Origin: Gammaproteobacteria bacterium
GTDB taxonomy: Bacteria; Pseudomonadota; Gammaproteobacteria; Pseudomonadales; Halieaceae
Length of the DNA stretch: 64,000 nucleotides
Direction: 5' to 3'
NCBI GenBank assembly: GCA_030427485.1
Contig: JAUICG010000005.1
Coordinates: 124,001 to 188,000, forward strand
The notes below the pieces were generated by a model. That model searched no databases and was not told the origin of the DNA. It worked only from the letters and a program-made list of their open reading frames with translations. The stretch's first letter is position 1. The number at the start of each line of letters is the position of its first letter. Shown here piece by piece: positions 54,773 to 64,000 of this stretch. Both the position numbers and the translations under genes were made by a program.

Positions 54773-56494
54773 TCAGGCCGGGTGCGTCAGGCCGCGGAAA
54801 AACTCCAGCGCGCCGGAGCGCAGGTTGCGCAATGAATAGCCGCCCTCCTGCACGACCAGTGTCGGCAGGCCGGTATCGCCCAGCATCCTGCCGATGCGGT
54901 ACATCCCGCGCGGCGTGACGTCAAAGGTGCCGGTGGGGTCGCCCTGCATGATGTCAAAGCCCAGCGACAGCACCAGGTAATCCGGCCGGAAGGCGCGGAT
55001 CACGCCGAGCGCCTTGTCCAGCGTGTCCGCGTAGTTGTGGTCATCCACGCCGGGGTACAGCGGGAAGTTGCGGTTGTAGCCTTTGCCCTCGCCCTCCCCG
55101 CGCTCCTCGGCGTAGCCGGAGAAATAGGGGTAGCAGAGGCGGGGATGACCGTGAATCGACAGCACGTAGACGTCGCTGCGCCGGTAGAAGATTTCCTGCG
55201 AGCCGTTGCCGTGGTGGTGGTCGATATCCAGCAGCGCGACCCGGCCGGACCGGGACAGGTAATGGGCGGCAATCGAGGCGTTGTTGAAATAACAGAAGCC
55301 GCCGAACACCCTGGATTCCGCGTGATGGCCCGGTGGGCGACACAGCGCGTAGCACAGGCGACTGCCGCGGGCGACGCGTTGCGCCGCGGTCAGCGCCACG
55401 TCCACCGCGTTGCGCGCCGCGAGATAGCAGTTGCTGGTGACCGGGGTGAAGTTGTCGATACAGAAGTAGCCGGCCTGGTTGTCCCAGGATTGCGGCACGC
55501 GGTCCGCGTGGCGCACGGGAAAGACATTCGGGTACAACAGCTTTCCCGGTCCCAGGTTCTTTTGGCCCAGCTTGAGGAACTTCACGAGTTCGGGGTGGTG
55601 CACGGCCTGGATATGCCGCTCGGCGAAATGGCGGGGTTTCAGTGATTTCATCGGGATGCTGTCCAGGCCCTTGAGGATGGCGTGCACGCGGGCGGGACGC
55701 TCCACGTAGCCTTTTTCCTTCAGGTGGTGGATCTGCAGCGCGTCACCGGTGGTGACAAACTCCAGCGGTTTCCGCCCGGCTTTCTCGTCCTCGTGTTTTT
55801 TCTTTATATAGCGAGGCGGCCGCAGCATTACCGGGTCGTCTTTTATTGAATCCAGCACCAGTTTGAGTTTGGCGTCGTCCGCATCCATATTGCCCTTGAC
55901 CGCCAGCATGCGGCGCAGGAACGCGCGCAACTGTTTGCGGGCGAGCGGAATGCCCGTCTCCAGGTCGTCGAATACCAGGTAGGTGAACGCGCCCGCATTC
56001 GCCTTGTGCGCCGTGCTTTCATAGGCGGTATTGGCAATCGGTCGCGCGCCGAAGCGTTCGTAAAAGGCGAGCCGGCGTCGGTTGCCGGCCAGTTTGTTTT
56101 TCTCCAGCAGCAACACGGGGTCATCGGTGGGCACATCCAGGAACAGGCCATTGGCCTTGCGGTGCCAGAACCACTCGCAGGTCGCCTCGTACAGGGCGCT
56201 GCCGTACCCCCGGGTGTTGCGATTGGGGTTGCTGGCGATGTAGTCCAGGTAACCGTAGCGAATCCTCGGGAAGTAGAAGCTCAGCGCGAATCCCAGGATG
56301 CGTTCCTTGTGGCCCTCCGCCACCAGCAGCACCACTTCAAAATCCTTCTCCTGGGGAAACTTCATCATCGCGGCAATTTTGGCTGCGTACTCCGGATAGT
56401 AGTCGAACGCCTCCTGATAGATTTTCAGCACGGCGGAGACAGCCAGCCGGTTCTGGTGAGTGGAGGCGTCGTGAATCTGGCGAATTCGAAACAT
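54773..56494 (-). CDS. GNAT acetyltransferase - histone deacetylase family fusion
   Basis: A 573-residue fusion. Residues about 1-190 are GNAT-like (GFALSFYFPRIRYGYLDYIASNPNRNTRGYGSALYEA, with the acetyl-CoA loop RGYGSAL; FYERFGARPI). Residues about 240-573 are a class II histone deacetylase/acetylpolyamine amidohydrolase domain with RPPGHHAE, LLDIDHHHGNGSQEIFY, SLGFDIMQGDPTGTF and QEGGYSLRNL, so the zinc and charge-relay residues are all present. One chain could thus acetylate and deacetylate related amines or lysines. It is divergent (262 bp) from the methyltransferase-ATP-grasp gene. Confidence 0.88.
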   Translation of the reverse strand: MFRIRQIHDASTHQNRLAVSAVLKIYQEAFDYYPEYAAKIAAMMKFPQEKDFEVVLLVAEGHKERILGFALSFYFPRIRYGYLDYIASNPNRNTRGYGSALYEATCEWFWHRKANGLFLDVPTDDPVLLLEKNKLAGNRRRLAFYERFGARPIANTAYESTAHKANAGAFTYLVFDDLETGIPLARKQLRAFLRRMLAVKGNMDADDAKLKLVLDSIKDDPVMLRPPRYIKKKHEDEKAGRKPLEFVTTGDALQIHHLKEKGYVERPARVHAILKGLDSIPMKSLKPRHFAERHIQAVHHPELVKFLKLGQKNLGPGKLLYPNVFPVRHADRVPQSWDNQAGYFCIDNFTPVTSNCYLAARNAVDVALTAAQRVARGSRLCYALCRPPGHHAESRVFGGFCYFNNASIAAHYLSRSGRVALLDIDHHHGNGSQEIFYRRSDVYVLSIHGHPRLCYPYFSGYAEERGEGEGKGYNRNFPLYPGVDDHNYADTLDKALGVIRAFRPDYLVLSLGFDIMQGDPTGTFDVTPRGMYRIGRMLGDTGLPTLVVQEGGYSLRNLRSGALEFFRGLTHPA

Positions 56495-56755
56495 GGTCAG
56501 CGTGTCCGAAGAGCGTGGAGCCGTATTGGAATCACGGGTCGGGGCTCGAGCCCGGGGCCCGGTACTTGTGGCGCGAGTATAGTCCCGTCTCCAGCATGTC
56601 CAGCATGTAATTATTCCACAATTGATTTATTAACCTGCGCCGGGCAGAAGTGGCAATATCGCGAGCCTTGATGCGCGGTAATTCAATTTGCCGGCGTTGT
56701 GGTTTATGGTGTCCGCTCGCCAACCCGGGCGGTTCTTGCAGCAAGGAGTCCTACG

Positions 56756-58690
56756 ATGTCCAGACGATCCACTAAAGCCACCAACGAGAGTGTCCGGCCG
56801 ATCCGGACCCTGGGCCCGGTCTCCGATCTGGAGCGTCATCTGCCCAGTGACTGGTGGAAAACACTGTTCAACTCCGTGTACCTCAAAACGGATGGCGACG
56901 TGGTCGAGAACAGCGAAAACACCCGGGCTGAAATCGATATGCTGATCCAGGCCGTGGATATCGACGAGGACTGCGAACTGCTGGATCTCTGCTGCGGGCA
57001 GGGCAGGCATGTGCTGGAACTGGCGCGTCGGGGATTCAAACACCTGCACGGCTTCGACCGCTCGCAGTACCTGGTGCGCCTGGCGCGTAAACGGGCGCGC
57101 AGCGAGGGTTTGCGGGTCAAATTTTCCGAGGGCGATGCGCGGCGTATCCACCTGCCGGAAAACAGCAAGGACTGCGTGATCGTCATGGGCAATTCATTTG
57201 GCTATTTCGAGCGTGAGGAGGACGACCTGGAAGTGCTGCACAGCATCATGCGCGTGCTGCGTTCACGGGGCAAACTGGTGTTGGACGTGGTCGATGCAAA
57301 CTGGATGGCGAGCAATTTCGAACCGCGCACCTGGGAGTGGATTGACCAGGAGCACTTCGTCAACCGGGAGCGCACCCTCTCGTCCAACGGCAAGCGCATC
57401 GTCTCCCGCGAGGTCGTCACCCAGGCCAATGTCGGTGTGATCGCCGACCAGTTCTACGCCGAGCGCCTGTACAGCGAAGACGAGCTGCGCTCCATACTCT
57501 CCAATCTCGGCTTCACCGACATCGTTTGCCACGGCTCGCTGCAGGCGGATTCCACCCGCGGGCACGACCTGGGCATGATGGCCAATCGCGTGTTTCTCAG
57601 CGCCACCGGGCCCGAGAAAAAGGCCCGCGTGGCGGTGCCGGTACCCAAGCGCGCCGTCACCGTGGTAATGGGTGACCCGCGTCTGCCGGACACGGTCAAG
57701 CTCAATGGCAAGTTCAACGAGGAAGACTTCCATACCATCCAGGTGCTGAAGGACGCGCTGGCCAAACTGGGCGATTTCGAGTTCAGCTACATGGACAATC
57801 ACAACAACCTGATACAGAAGTTGCTGGATAACCCGCCGGGCTTTGTGCTGAACCTGTGCGACGAGGGCTACCACAACGATGCCAGGCTGGAACTTCACGT
57901 GCCGGCGCTGCTGGAAATGCTCGGTGTTCCCTATACCGGCGCCGCACCGGGGTCCCTCGCACTGTGCTACGACAAGGCCAAGGTGCGCGCCATCTGCGCG
58001 GCCATGGATATACCGGTGCCGCTGGAGACCTTCTACAACCCCAGCGACCAGGCGGCGACCCTGCCGTCTATCTTTCCGGCGCTGCTGAAACCGGCCTGCG
58101 GCGACAGTTCGATCGGTATCACCAAGGACGCCGTGGTGCACGATGCCGCGAAGCTGCTGGACTACATGGGGTATTTGCGCGAGACCCTCCCCGGTGTGCC
58201 GATCCTGATCCAGGAATACCTCACCGGCGCCGAGTACAGTGTCGGCCTGGTCGGCAATCCCGGCAACCTGGAAGCGCTGCCGTTGCTGGAAGTGGATTAC
58301 AGCGGCTTGCCGGAGGACCTGCCCAGGATTCTGTCCTACGAGTCGAAGTGGATGCCCGACTCACCATACTGGACCAGGATTCGCTATCGCGAGGCGCAGG
58401 TGGATGAAGAGACGCGCAACCTGATGGTCAGCGCCTCTCGCCAGTTGTTCGAGCGCCTGGAATGCCGCGACTACGCGCGCTTCGATTTTCGCTGTGATGC
58501 CGCGGGCCAACCGAAAATCCTTGAGGTGAACCCGAACCCGGGCTGGTGCTGGGATGGCAAGTTCAACCTGATGGCCGAGTACGCGAACATGGAATACAGC
58601 CAGCTGTTGCGGATGATACTGAACGCGGCCCTGGAGCGTACCGGCCTGCAGGCGGTGGCCAGCGAAACGCTGATACCCGCGCGGCACTAG
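56756..58690 (+). CDS. SAM methyltransferase - ATP-grasp (D-Ala-D-Ala ligase-like) fusion
   Basis: A 644-residue fusion. Residues about 40-280 are a class I methyltransferase (LLDLCCGQGRHVLELARRG, then VIVMGNSFGYFE and LRSRGKLVLDV). Residues about 305-625 are an ATP-grasp ligase of the D-alanine-D-alanine ligase type (LLKPACGDSSIGI, IQEYLTGAEYSVGLVGN, ARFDFRCDAAGQPKILEVNPNPGW). The latter contains the metal-binding E and N. AAGGAG 8 nt before the ATG at 56756 fixes the start. The enzyme should join a carboxylate to an amine and methylate the same or a related product. It is followed 24 bp later by the carboxypeptidase gene. Confidence 0.88.
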   Translation: MSRRSTKATNESVRPIRTLGPVSDLERHLPSDWWKTLFNSVYLKTDGDVVENSENTRAEIDMLIQAVDIDEDCELLDLCCGQGRHVLELARRGFKHLHGFDRSQYLVRLARKRARSEGLRVKFSEGDARRIHLPENSKDCVIVMGNSFGYFEREEDDLEVLHSIMRVLRSRGKLVLDVVDANWMASNFEPRTWEWIDQEHFVNRERTLSSNGKRIVSREVVTQANVGVIADQFYAERLYSEDELRSILSNLGFTDIVCHGSLQADSTRGHDLGMMANRVFLSATGPEKKARVAVPVPKRAVTVVMGDPRLPDTVKLNGKFNEEDFHTIQVLKDALAKLGDFEFSYMDNHNNLIQKLLDNPPGFVLNLCDEGYHNDARLELHVPALLEMLGVPYTGAAPGSLALCYDKAKVRAICAAMDIPVPLETFYNPSDQAATLPSIFPALLKPACGDSSIGITKDAVVHDAAKLLDYMGYLRETLPGVPILIQEYLTGAEYSVGLVGNPGNLEALPLLEVDYSGLPEDLPRILSYESKWMPDSPYWTRIRYREAQVDEETRNLMVSASRQLFERLECRDYARFDFRCDAAGQPKILEVNPNPGWCWDGKFNLMAEYANMEYSQLLRMILNAALERTGLQAVASETLIPARH

Positions 58691-58714
58691 CGTCGCAGTA
58701 TCGGTCAGGGTGGG

Positions 58715-60199
58715 ATGAACGCGCAGGGCATCGACGCTTACCGCGAACTGGAGACGGTATTCGCGCAGTATTATTACCTGAAACGCATCGATTCCGTGCT
58801 GCAATGGGACACTGCGGTCGTGATGCCCGCCGGGTCCACGGATGCCAGGGCCATGCAACTGGCGGCATTGCAACGCAGCATGCAGGCGGTGCTGGCCGAT
58901 CAGAGGGTGCCGCGGCTGCTGGACGATGCCGTCGCGGCGTCGCAGCGCCTGTCGCCATGGGAACAGGCCAATCTGCGCGAAATGCGCACGCTGTACGACC
59001 GCACTGTCGCCCTGCCGGATGCATTGCGCAGCGCGCTTGCGCAAGCCTGTGTGCGCTGCGAGTCGGCCTGGCGCGAAGCGCGGCAGGGCCGGGATTTCAA
59101 CGCTTTTGCGCCGCGTTTTTCCGCCGTACTGGAACTGGTGCGGGAGAAAGCGGCCTGCCTTGCCGACATCGGCGGGTGCGAGCCCTATGAGGCGCTGCTG
59201 CGCGAGTACGACAGCGAGCGTACGCTGCAGCAGTGCCAGACCCTGTTCGACGCCCTGCAGGACGCGCTGCCGCCGCTGTTGCTGCGAGCGCAGGATCGGG
59301 CGCGGCAAGTGCATCCGGTCCGGCCCGTACCGGCACTGTCGCTGAGCAGGCAAAAGAAACTGTGCCGTATGGTGCTGCGCGACCTCGGCTTCGATTTTCA
59401 GACCGGACGGCTCGACCAGAGCCTGCATCCGTTCACCGAGGGCGGCTTCGAGGATATCCGGATTACCACGGCGTACGACCGGCGCAACGCCTGCAAGGGC
59501 CTGCTCGGCGCGATACACGAGTTTGGCCACGCCGCCTACGATGCGGGACTGCCCGCGCGATGGCACAGCCAGCCAGTGGGCCGTGACAGGGGTATGAGCA
59601 TGCACGAGGGCATGGCCCTGTTCTACGAGATGGCGCTGGCGCGCAGCCCCGGTTTCATCGACTACCTGGAGACGCTTTTCTCCAGCCAGGGATGGCCTTT
59701 CGACCGGGCGGCGTACCGCCACTATCTGCTCGGTGTAAAGCCGGGCTGTATCCGCATCGACGCGGATGAACTCTCCTACCCGGCGCACATTGTATTGCGC
59801 TACCGCATGGAGAGAGCGCTGCTGGACGGCACGCTCGATGTCGCCGATATCCCGGAATGCTGGAACAGCCACATGCGCGATTTGCTCGACCTGCAACCGA
59901 CGACGCTGGCCGAGGGCTGCCTGCAGGATATCCACTGGTCAATGGGATTTCTGGGCTACTTTCCGTCCTACGCGTTCGGCGCGGTCTATGCGGCGAACCT
60001 GTATGCAGGGCTGGCGCAGGAAGACATGGTGGCCGGTCGGAGCCAGCCGCGCGCGGCCGATTTTGCCGGTCTCAATGCGTGGTTGCGGCGCCATATTGCC
60101 GAACACGGCGCCTTCCACCCGGAAAGCGCGCTGCGGAAAACACTGGGGCTACATGATGTGCCCCGCTATCTCGGCTATCTCGAAGCGCGCTACTGCTGA
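58715..60199 (+). CDS. Carboxypeptidase M32 (thermostable carboxypeptidase family)
   Basis: A 494-residue zinc metallocarboxypeptidase of peptidase family M32. It has the zinc site IHEFGHAAYDAGLP (HExxH near residue 268), MSMHEGMALFYE with the third ligand glutamate, and IRIDADELSYPAHIVLRYRMERALLDG, which is an M32 signature. It is cytoplasmic with no signal peptide. It lies 24 bp after the methyltransferase-ATP-grasp gene, so the two are probably co-transcribed. Confidence 0.93.
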   Translation: MNAQGIDAYRELETVFAQYYYLKRIDSVLQWDTAVVMPAGSTDARAMQLAALQRSMQAVLADQRVPRLLDDAVAASQRLSPWEQANLREMRTLYDRTVALPDALRSALAQACVRCESAWREARQGRDFNAFAPRFSAVLELVREKAACLADIGGCEPYEALLREYDSERTLQQCQTLFDALQDALPPLLLRAQDRARQVHPVRPVPALSLSRQKKLCRMVLRDLGFDFQTGRLDQSLHPFTEGGFEDIRITTAYDRRNACKGLLGAIHEFGHAAYDAGLPARWHSQPVGRDRGMSMHEGMALFYEMALARSPGFIDYLETLFSSQGWPFDRAAYRHYLLGVKPGCIRIDADELSYPAHIVLRYRMERALLDGTLDVADIPECWNSHMRDLLDLQPTTLAEGCLQDIHWSMGFLGYFPSYAFGAVYAANLYAGLAQEDMVAGRSQPRAADFAGLNAWLRRHIAEHGAFHPESALRKTLGLHDVPRYLGYLEARYC

Positions 60200-60202
60200 G
60201 GT

Positions 60203-62086
60203 CTACTGGTTAAGATTGGCGTAGATGGTGAGCATCTCCCCGTTGCGCGCGACCTCGACCACGTCGAGACTCAGCCCCAGGAACGAGGGCAGCGGGAAGC
60301 TGCCCAGGCCGCCGGCCAGTGACGGCAGGAATGACCCCACCACATGTGGCAGCAGGGCCTCCACACTCGACAGGTCGGCACCGATAGGGTTTTCCACCGA
60401 CTTCACCTGCACATTGAGGGGGTCGGGCTCTGCGAGTGCGAACACCAACGAACCCGTGCCCTCATCGACGGTGAGATCGATTCCGACATCGGCATCGAGC
60501 ATCATTTCAGCCGCTTCCAGTACGCCCACCTGGCCCTGGAAAGTGACATCCACAAGGACCTTCAGGTTGAGCTGTGCGATTTTAAGCAGGGCCAGTTCGC
60601 CGCCGGGGCCGGGTGCTCCGGTGATCAGCGGGGCGATGGTCGGTTTGATCGCGATGCGCGCCGGGAAACTGGGATCGAGGCCCCCGAGTTCGGGCAGGAA
60701 CACCTTGAGCAGCCCCACCGTCAAAGGTAGCGGCACGCCTGTATTGAACAGGTCGAGCTCGGAGATGGTCGCCACCAGCAGGCCGCACTCGACCATCGAG
60801 CGCAGAAGCTGGTTAAAGCCGGAACTGGAGATACCCATGCCGATCTCGTAGGGCGTGCCGCCCGGCGTGTTGCTGCCGAAGCTGGGGAACGGCTGCGCAA
60901 CGTGGTACGAGGCCGTCAGGTCGGGCGCCCCCTCGGGCGGGTTGCACTCCCCGGGCGCGGTGCCGTAGTTTGTGATGAAGCGCGCGTTGGACCCCATCGT
61001 GATGCCCCCGGTGGTTTCCTTGACCTGGAAGAACGGCGCGTCGAGTTGCGTGCTCAACGCCTGGCCAATGGAACCGGAAACGTCCACTCCGGCCAGAGCG
61101 CCTTCCACCGCAGCGGCGATGGGTGTGTTGTTGTTGCCATCGGTGCTGTTGAGGAAGCCCTCCAGGCCATCCTCCACCATCGGCCGCACATTACCGACAA
61201 TCAGTTGGATGAGGTCACCGATAAGTGGTATATCGCAGATGCCGCTGGTAAATTGCTGGCTGAAGTTGGTAAATGAAGTGGAAACCCCGCCCTGCTGGAA
61301 AACGTCGACCCTGGTGGGTGTGGTGCCGTCCGGTTCCAGGGCGTAGTTGCCGCCGAGGTTTACCGTGCTCGCTCTCAGCCTCAGGTCGCAGTTGGGCGCC
61401 AGCCCGGACCCGTCGATGTAGACATTGAGTTCCAGGTTGTTCAATACAATATTGGCGCGGACGTTGTTGAGCTGGGGGGTAAAGTCCACGCCAAACCCGG
61501 AAATGCTGGGCTTCGGGTTGGCAATCTTGATCGTCGCGCGGCCCAGGCAGGTACCAAACGGCCCGCCGATCACACAGGTGTTGTTGACCACGACTGTCCC
61601 CGTCGGCATCAGGGTTGCCGGGTCCAGGTCCACCAGGCTGGCGACCACCGGCTCGAGCGAATCCAGGCCGGAGGCGTTGATCTGCAGCGCGATGGCCTGT
61701 GGCGAATACTCGCCTTCGGGAATCGAATCCCCGGCGATGACGACAATGCGGGCGCTGTCGACAAAACCCTTGGACACCTCGAGAATGTCGGCCTCGATCG
61801 GGTTGAACACCTTCAGGGGGTCGAGCAGTATATTCGTGCTGTAGCTGCCGTCGGGCGCAATCGGTATCGGTGAGCCGTTGATCTCGAGCCGCATATCGTC
61901 CACGTCGAGCGGGAAGTCCTCGGGTGTGGTGCTGAACACATTGCCGCTGACGGTTACCGTGGGTGCCTCGATGAAGTCGCCATTGTCGGGGTCCTCAATG
62001 TCCACGCGCATACAGCCGGTGATCACGGTGCTTGCAAGTAGAAGGGCGGAAGTCAGAAATCTGGGTAAGCTATTGTTTATCAACAT
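60203..62086 (-). CDS. Large lipoprotein of unknown function
   Basis: A 627-residue predicted lipoprotein (LLLASTVITGC lipobox, Cys 25). An Ig-like segment (EAPTVTVSGNVFSTTPEDFPLDVDDMRLEINGSPIP) is followed by a long beta-rich region with many hydrophobic strands. The end, LLPHVVGSFLPSLAGGLGSFPLPSFLGLSLDVVEVARNGEMLTIYANL, recalls the C-termini of BPI-like lipid-binding (TULIP) proteins; that is only a resemblance. AGGAG lies ahead of the ATG. It converges on the M32 gene with 3 bp between them. Confidence 0.6.
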   Translation of the reverse strand: MLINNSLPRFLTSALLLASTVITGCMRVDIEDPDNGDFIEAPTVTVSGNVFSTTPEDFPLDVDDMRLEINGSPIPIAPDGSYSTNILLDPLKVFNPIEADILEVSKGFVDSARIVVIAGDSIPEGEYSPQAIALQINASGLDSLEPVVASLVDLDPATLMPTGTVVVNNTCVIGGPFGTCLGRATIKIANPKPSISGFGVDFTPQLNNVRANIVLNNLELNVYIDGSGLAPNCDLRLRASTVNLGGNYALEPDGTTPTRVDVFQQGGVSTSFTNFSQQFTSGICDIPLIGDLIQLIVGNVRPMVEDGLEGFLNSTDGNNNTPIAAAVEGALAGVDVSGSIGQALSTQLDAPFFQVKETTGGITMGSNARFITNYGTAPGECNPPEGAPDLTASYHVAQPFPSFGSNTPGGTPYEIGMGISSSGFNQLLRSMVECGLLVATISELDLFNTGVPLPLTVGLLKVFLPELGGLDPSFPARIAIKPTIAPLITGAPGPGGELALLKIAQLNLKVLVDVTFQGQVGVLEAAEMMLDADVGIDLTVDEGTGSLVFALAEPDPLNVQVKSVENPIGADLSSVEALLPHVVGSFLPSLAGGLGSFPLPSFLGLSLDVVEVARNGEMLTIYANLNQ

Positions 62087-62260
62087 TATTATGCTCCTGA
62101 AACAAACGAATTCTCGCCTGGAGGGCTGTCTTATAACCCCACGTTGTTACAGTTATAACCAAAAGTCAACCAGCAATGTCGCAGAGTGAGACCGGGGTAG
62201 AAAAGTCGGAATTCATCGTTGATTGGTACACCACCCACTCCGCCTGCATGACAGAGGCGC

Positions 62261-62863
62261 CTAGATCCAGCGTCGTACCGCGCGGCAATAGCGCTGATAC
62301 ACATCGCCATGCTGTTCTTTCAGGTACTGCTCCTCCACGCGCACCTGTACCTGCACCAGCACCATGTCCAGCATCATGATGAGCAGGGTGATTGCGTTCG
62401 GCAGCAGCAGGAAATAGCCGATCACACTCAATACAATGCCCAGGAAGATCGGGTTTCGCGAGTAGTGAAACAGGCCGCTTTGCACGAACGCCGTGACATT
62501 TTCGTAATCCACGCCAATGCGCCACGACTCACCCATCTGGCCCTGCGCGATCACCATCACGACAAGCGCCCCGATCATCAGTGCCATGCCCAGGAGCTGT
62601 AGGGAGACATGTTCCAGCCAGTGAAACGGCGCGAGCAGCGCGTATGTTGAAGGGCCGAGCAGATACAGCGCCATGACCAGCAGGCTGGCGAGGGGCAGCA
62701 GCCGGAAGTAGGTGTTGGTGACTTCCTCGACGCCGGTGTTTTTCATCAGTGTATAGGCGTTCAGGCCGGTTTTCTTCCAGGTTCGCCAGGTGCGCCATAA
62801 AAATGCGACACCGAAAAACAGAAGAAAGTAAACGGGCAGGAAAACGGTAATCAGCGGTTTCAT
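62261..62863 (-). CDS. Isoprenylcysteine carboxyl methyltransferase (ICMT/PEMT) family membrane protein
   Basis: A 200-residue integral membrane methyltransferase-like protein with four or five helices and the C-terminal signature LFHYSRNPIFLGIVLSVIGYFLLLPNAITLL followed by VRVEEQYLKEQHGDVYQRYCRAVRRWI. It belongs to the ICMT/phospholipid methyltransferase fold, SAM-dependent; the acceptor in bacteria is usually not known. Confidence 0.85.
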   Translation of the reverse strand: MKPLITVFLPVYFLLFFGVAFLWRTWRTWKKTGLNAYTLMKNTGVEEVTNTYFRLLPLASLLVMALYLLGPSTYALLAPFHWLEHVSLQLLGMALMIGALVVMVIAQGQMGESWRIGVDYENVTAFVQSGLFHYSRNPIFLGIVLSVIGYFLLLPNAITLLIMMLDMVLVQVQVRVEEQYLKEQHGDVYQRYCRAVRRWI

Positions 62864-62944
62864 AACATACTCCTCGTGACGTTCGGCAGTAACTCTGCAC
62901 CTTCCCGCCGCTGGAAGGTCAAGCGTTCGGTTCGCGCTGCCTGC

Positions 62945-64000
62945 TCAGCGGGCGTTGCGTCGACAGGTGAGACGGGCGTGATTTCCACTGTGATCCGACA
63001 CCCAGCACACGGGGCCGGGTATGCTGCCGCAGGCGTCGGAGAAGGGATTGGGTTCGGCGGCGAACAGACCGGCGTCACTGAGGGTGTACATGCCGCGCTC
63101 ATTATCGGCGGGTGAAATGACGCAGTTGCCCGCCCCCTCTGGCAGGGCGATAAAAATGTAATCGATACGGCGATCGACATTGAGCGAGGGGGACTCGAGG
63201 TCGTGTAAGCGACTGTCGCGGCCGGACGTGCAGCCGAGGCCGGTGGCGCTTTCACATTCGGGCTGACCGGCAGCGAGATGACTGTCCAGCCAGCCGCGGC
63301 CGGTCATGGCCAGGTATTCGGAACTACCCGGCTCGGCGTTGAAATCGCCCGCGATCAGGGCCAGGTTTTGCGCTCCGCGGCTTTGTTCCACGTACAGCGC
63401 CATCTGTTGTGCCTGGCAGGCGCGCACGGTATCGTCGCTGTCACATTCAGCGGGACAGGGCACGCGCGGCCCGATGTCGGTGCCGGGTACGAGTTCGCGG
63501 AACGAGTTGCAGTTGTTGGCGCCCGCGTCGGAGCCCGAGGACAGGTGGGTGGTATACACGTCGACCTCACCCGCCGGGTGATCGATGCGGACATGGAGAA
63601 CATGCCGCGCGAAAAGCTGGAAACCATTGGGGATATCGTACAGGGCGTTGTGCAGGACCTGAGTCCCCGTGTGCAGGACAGGGTAACGGCTGAGTATCAG
63701 TTCCTCGTCGGTTTCGGACGTCAGCACCTCGAGAAACGGCTGGTACACGAGTTGGTAACTGAATCCGCATCCCGCGGCGAGGACGGGCAGTTCAGCTTCT
63801 AGCAGGGCAACGATGGACTCCAGCGGCCCGACCTGCTCGGTGGGCGAGCGCAGCAGGTATTCCCTGTTGACGACTTCCTGCAAGGTAACGAGGTCTGGAC
63901 AATCCCGCGCCAGCAGGTGTTCGCGCAGCAGCGCGATGCGCTCCCGCACACGGCACTGGTCACCATCACCGGGCGTGGGCGGGTCGCAGTCAAACCCGTG
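62945..64000 (-). CDS. Endonuclease/exonuclease/phosphatase family protein (5' end beyond window)
   Basis: The frame is open from 62945 to the window edge, so the N-terminus, possibly including a signal peptide, is missing. At least 350 residues are seen. The metal-dependent phosphodiesterase fold is indicated by CPDLVTLQEVVN (catalytic Glu), VDVYTTHLSSGSD, LALIAGDFNAEPGS (D-x-N), RRIDYIFI and VSDHSGNHA (SDH). Several cysteines in the middle and the C-terminus suggest an exported protein. The motif set resembles sphingomyelinase-C-like secreted phosphodiesterases more than DNases; the substrate is uncertain. Confidence 0.8.
   Translation of the reverse strand, partial: HGFDCDPPTPGDGDQCRVRERIALLREHLLARDCPDLVTLQEVVNREYLLRSPTEQVGPLESIVALLEAELPVLAAGCGFSYQLVYQPFLEVLTSETDEELILSRYPVLHTGTQVLHNALYDIPNGFQLFARHVLHVRIDHPAGEVDVYTTHLSSGSDAGANNCNSFRELVPGTDIGPRVPCPAECDSDDTVRACQAQQMALYVEQSRGAQNLALIAGDFNAEPGSSEYLAMTGRGWLDSHLAAGQPECESATGLGCTSGRDSRLHDLESPSLNVDRRIDYIFIALPEGAGNCVISPADNERGMYTLSDAGLFAAEPNPFSDACGSIPGPVCWVSDHSGNHARLTCRRNAR

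Overview
The window looks like chromosome of a high-GC, aerobic, probably marine gammaproteobacterium. A fused BioH-BioC biotin protein, EpmB, a PA3496-like small protein, DUF3094 and a FadE-type acyl-CoA dehydrogenase fit the Cellvibrionales/Halieaceae neighbourhood. This placement is inference from gene content; no rRNA or other marker was available to test it.

Layout. 1-1.86 kb: end of a molybdate transporter (modB partial, modA) and comF. 1.85-6.45 kb: biotin operon bioB-bioF-bioHC-bioD behind a promoter that overlaps a good BirA operator. 6.5-8.8 kb: acyl-CoA dehydrogenase with terminator, DUF3094 protein. 8.85 kb: tRNA-Pro(CGG). 8.9-15.2 kb: a lower-GC accessory block beside the tRNA with a PLD-helicase-DUF3427 protein and NUDIX partner, a methyltransferase-HNH fusion and an antitoxin-like regulator, which reads as a candidate defence island. 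15.2-24.1 kb: secreted lipoprotein with calcium-binding repeats, epmB, a gamma-glutamylputrescine synthetase-like gene, mtnA, gcvT. 24.1-30.2 kb: a moxR-DUF58-DUF4381-batA-batB/C-batD operon. 30.3-33.3 kb: HNH protein and two cyclic-di-GMP-type proteins with degenerate active sites. 33.5-39.4 kb: lipoproteins and detoxification or hydrolase genes, ending in an enoyl-CoA hydratase pseudogene. 39.4-45.3 kb: a DUF4956-CotH-VTC-phosphoesterase operon preceded by a near-consensus PHO box. 45.4-54.5 kb: envelope, pilin-like, SDR, metallo-beta-lactamase-fold and MAPEG genes. 54.8-60.2 kb: a divergent set, GNAT-histone deacetylase fusion facing a methyltransferase-ATP-grasp fusion and an M32 carboxypeptidase. 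60.2-64 kb: large lipoprotein, isoprenylcysteine-type methyltransferase, a truncated exonuclease/endonuclease/phosphatase protein.

The strongest unexplained signal is a family of four intergenic inverted-repeat elements (about 19.2, 22.7, 34.7 and 54.6 kb). All share a nearly identical core of about 58 bp containing two small hairpins. The core is enclosed by 30-bp arms whose sequence differs from copy to copy yet stays complementary within each copy. No family I know matches it.

Start codons were chosen from Shine-Dalgarno spacing, signal peptides and operon overlaps. Functional names come from recognising motifs by eye, not from searches.
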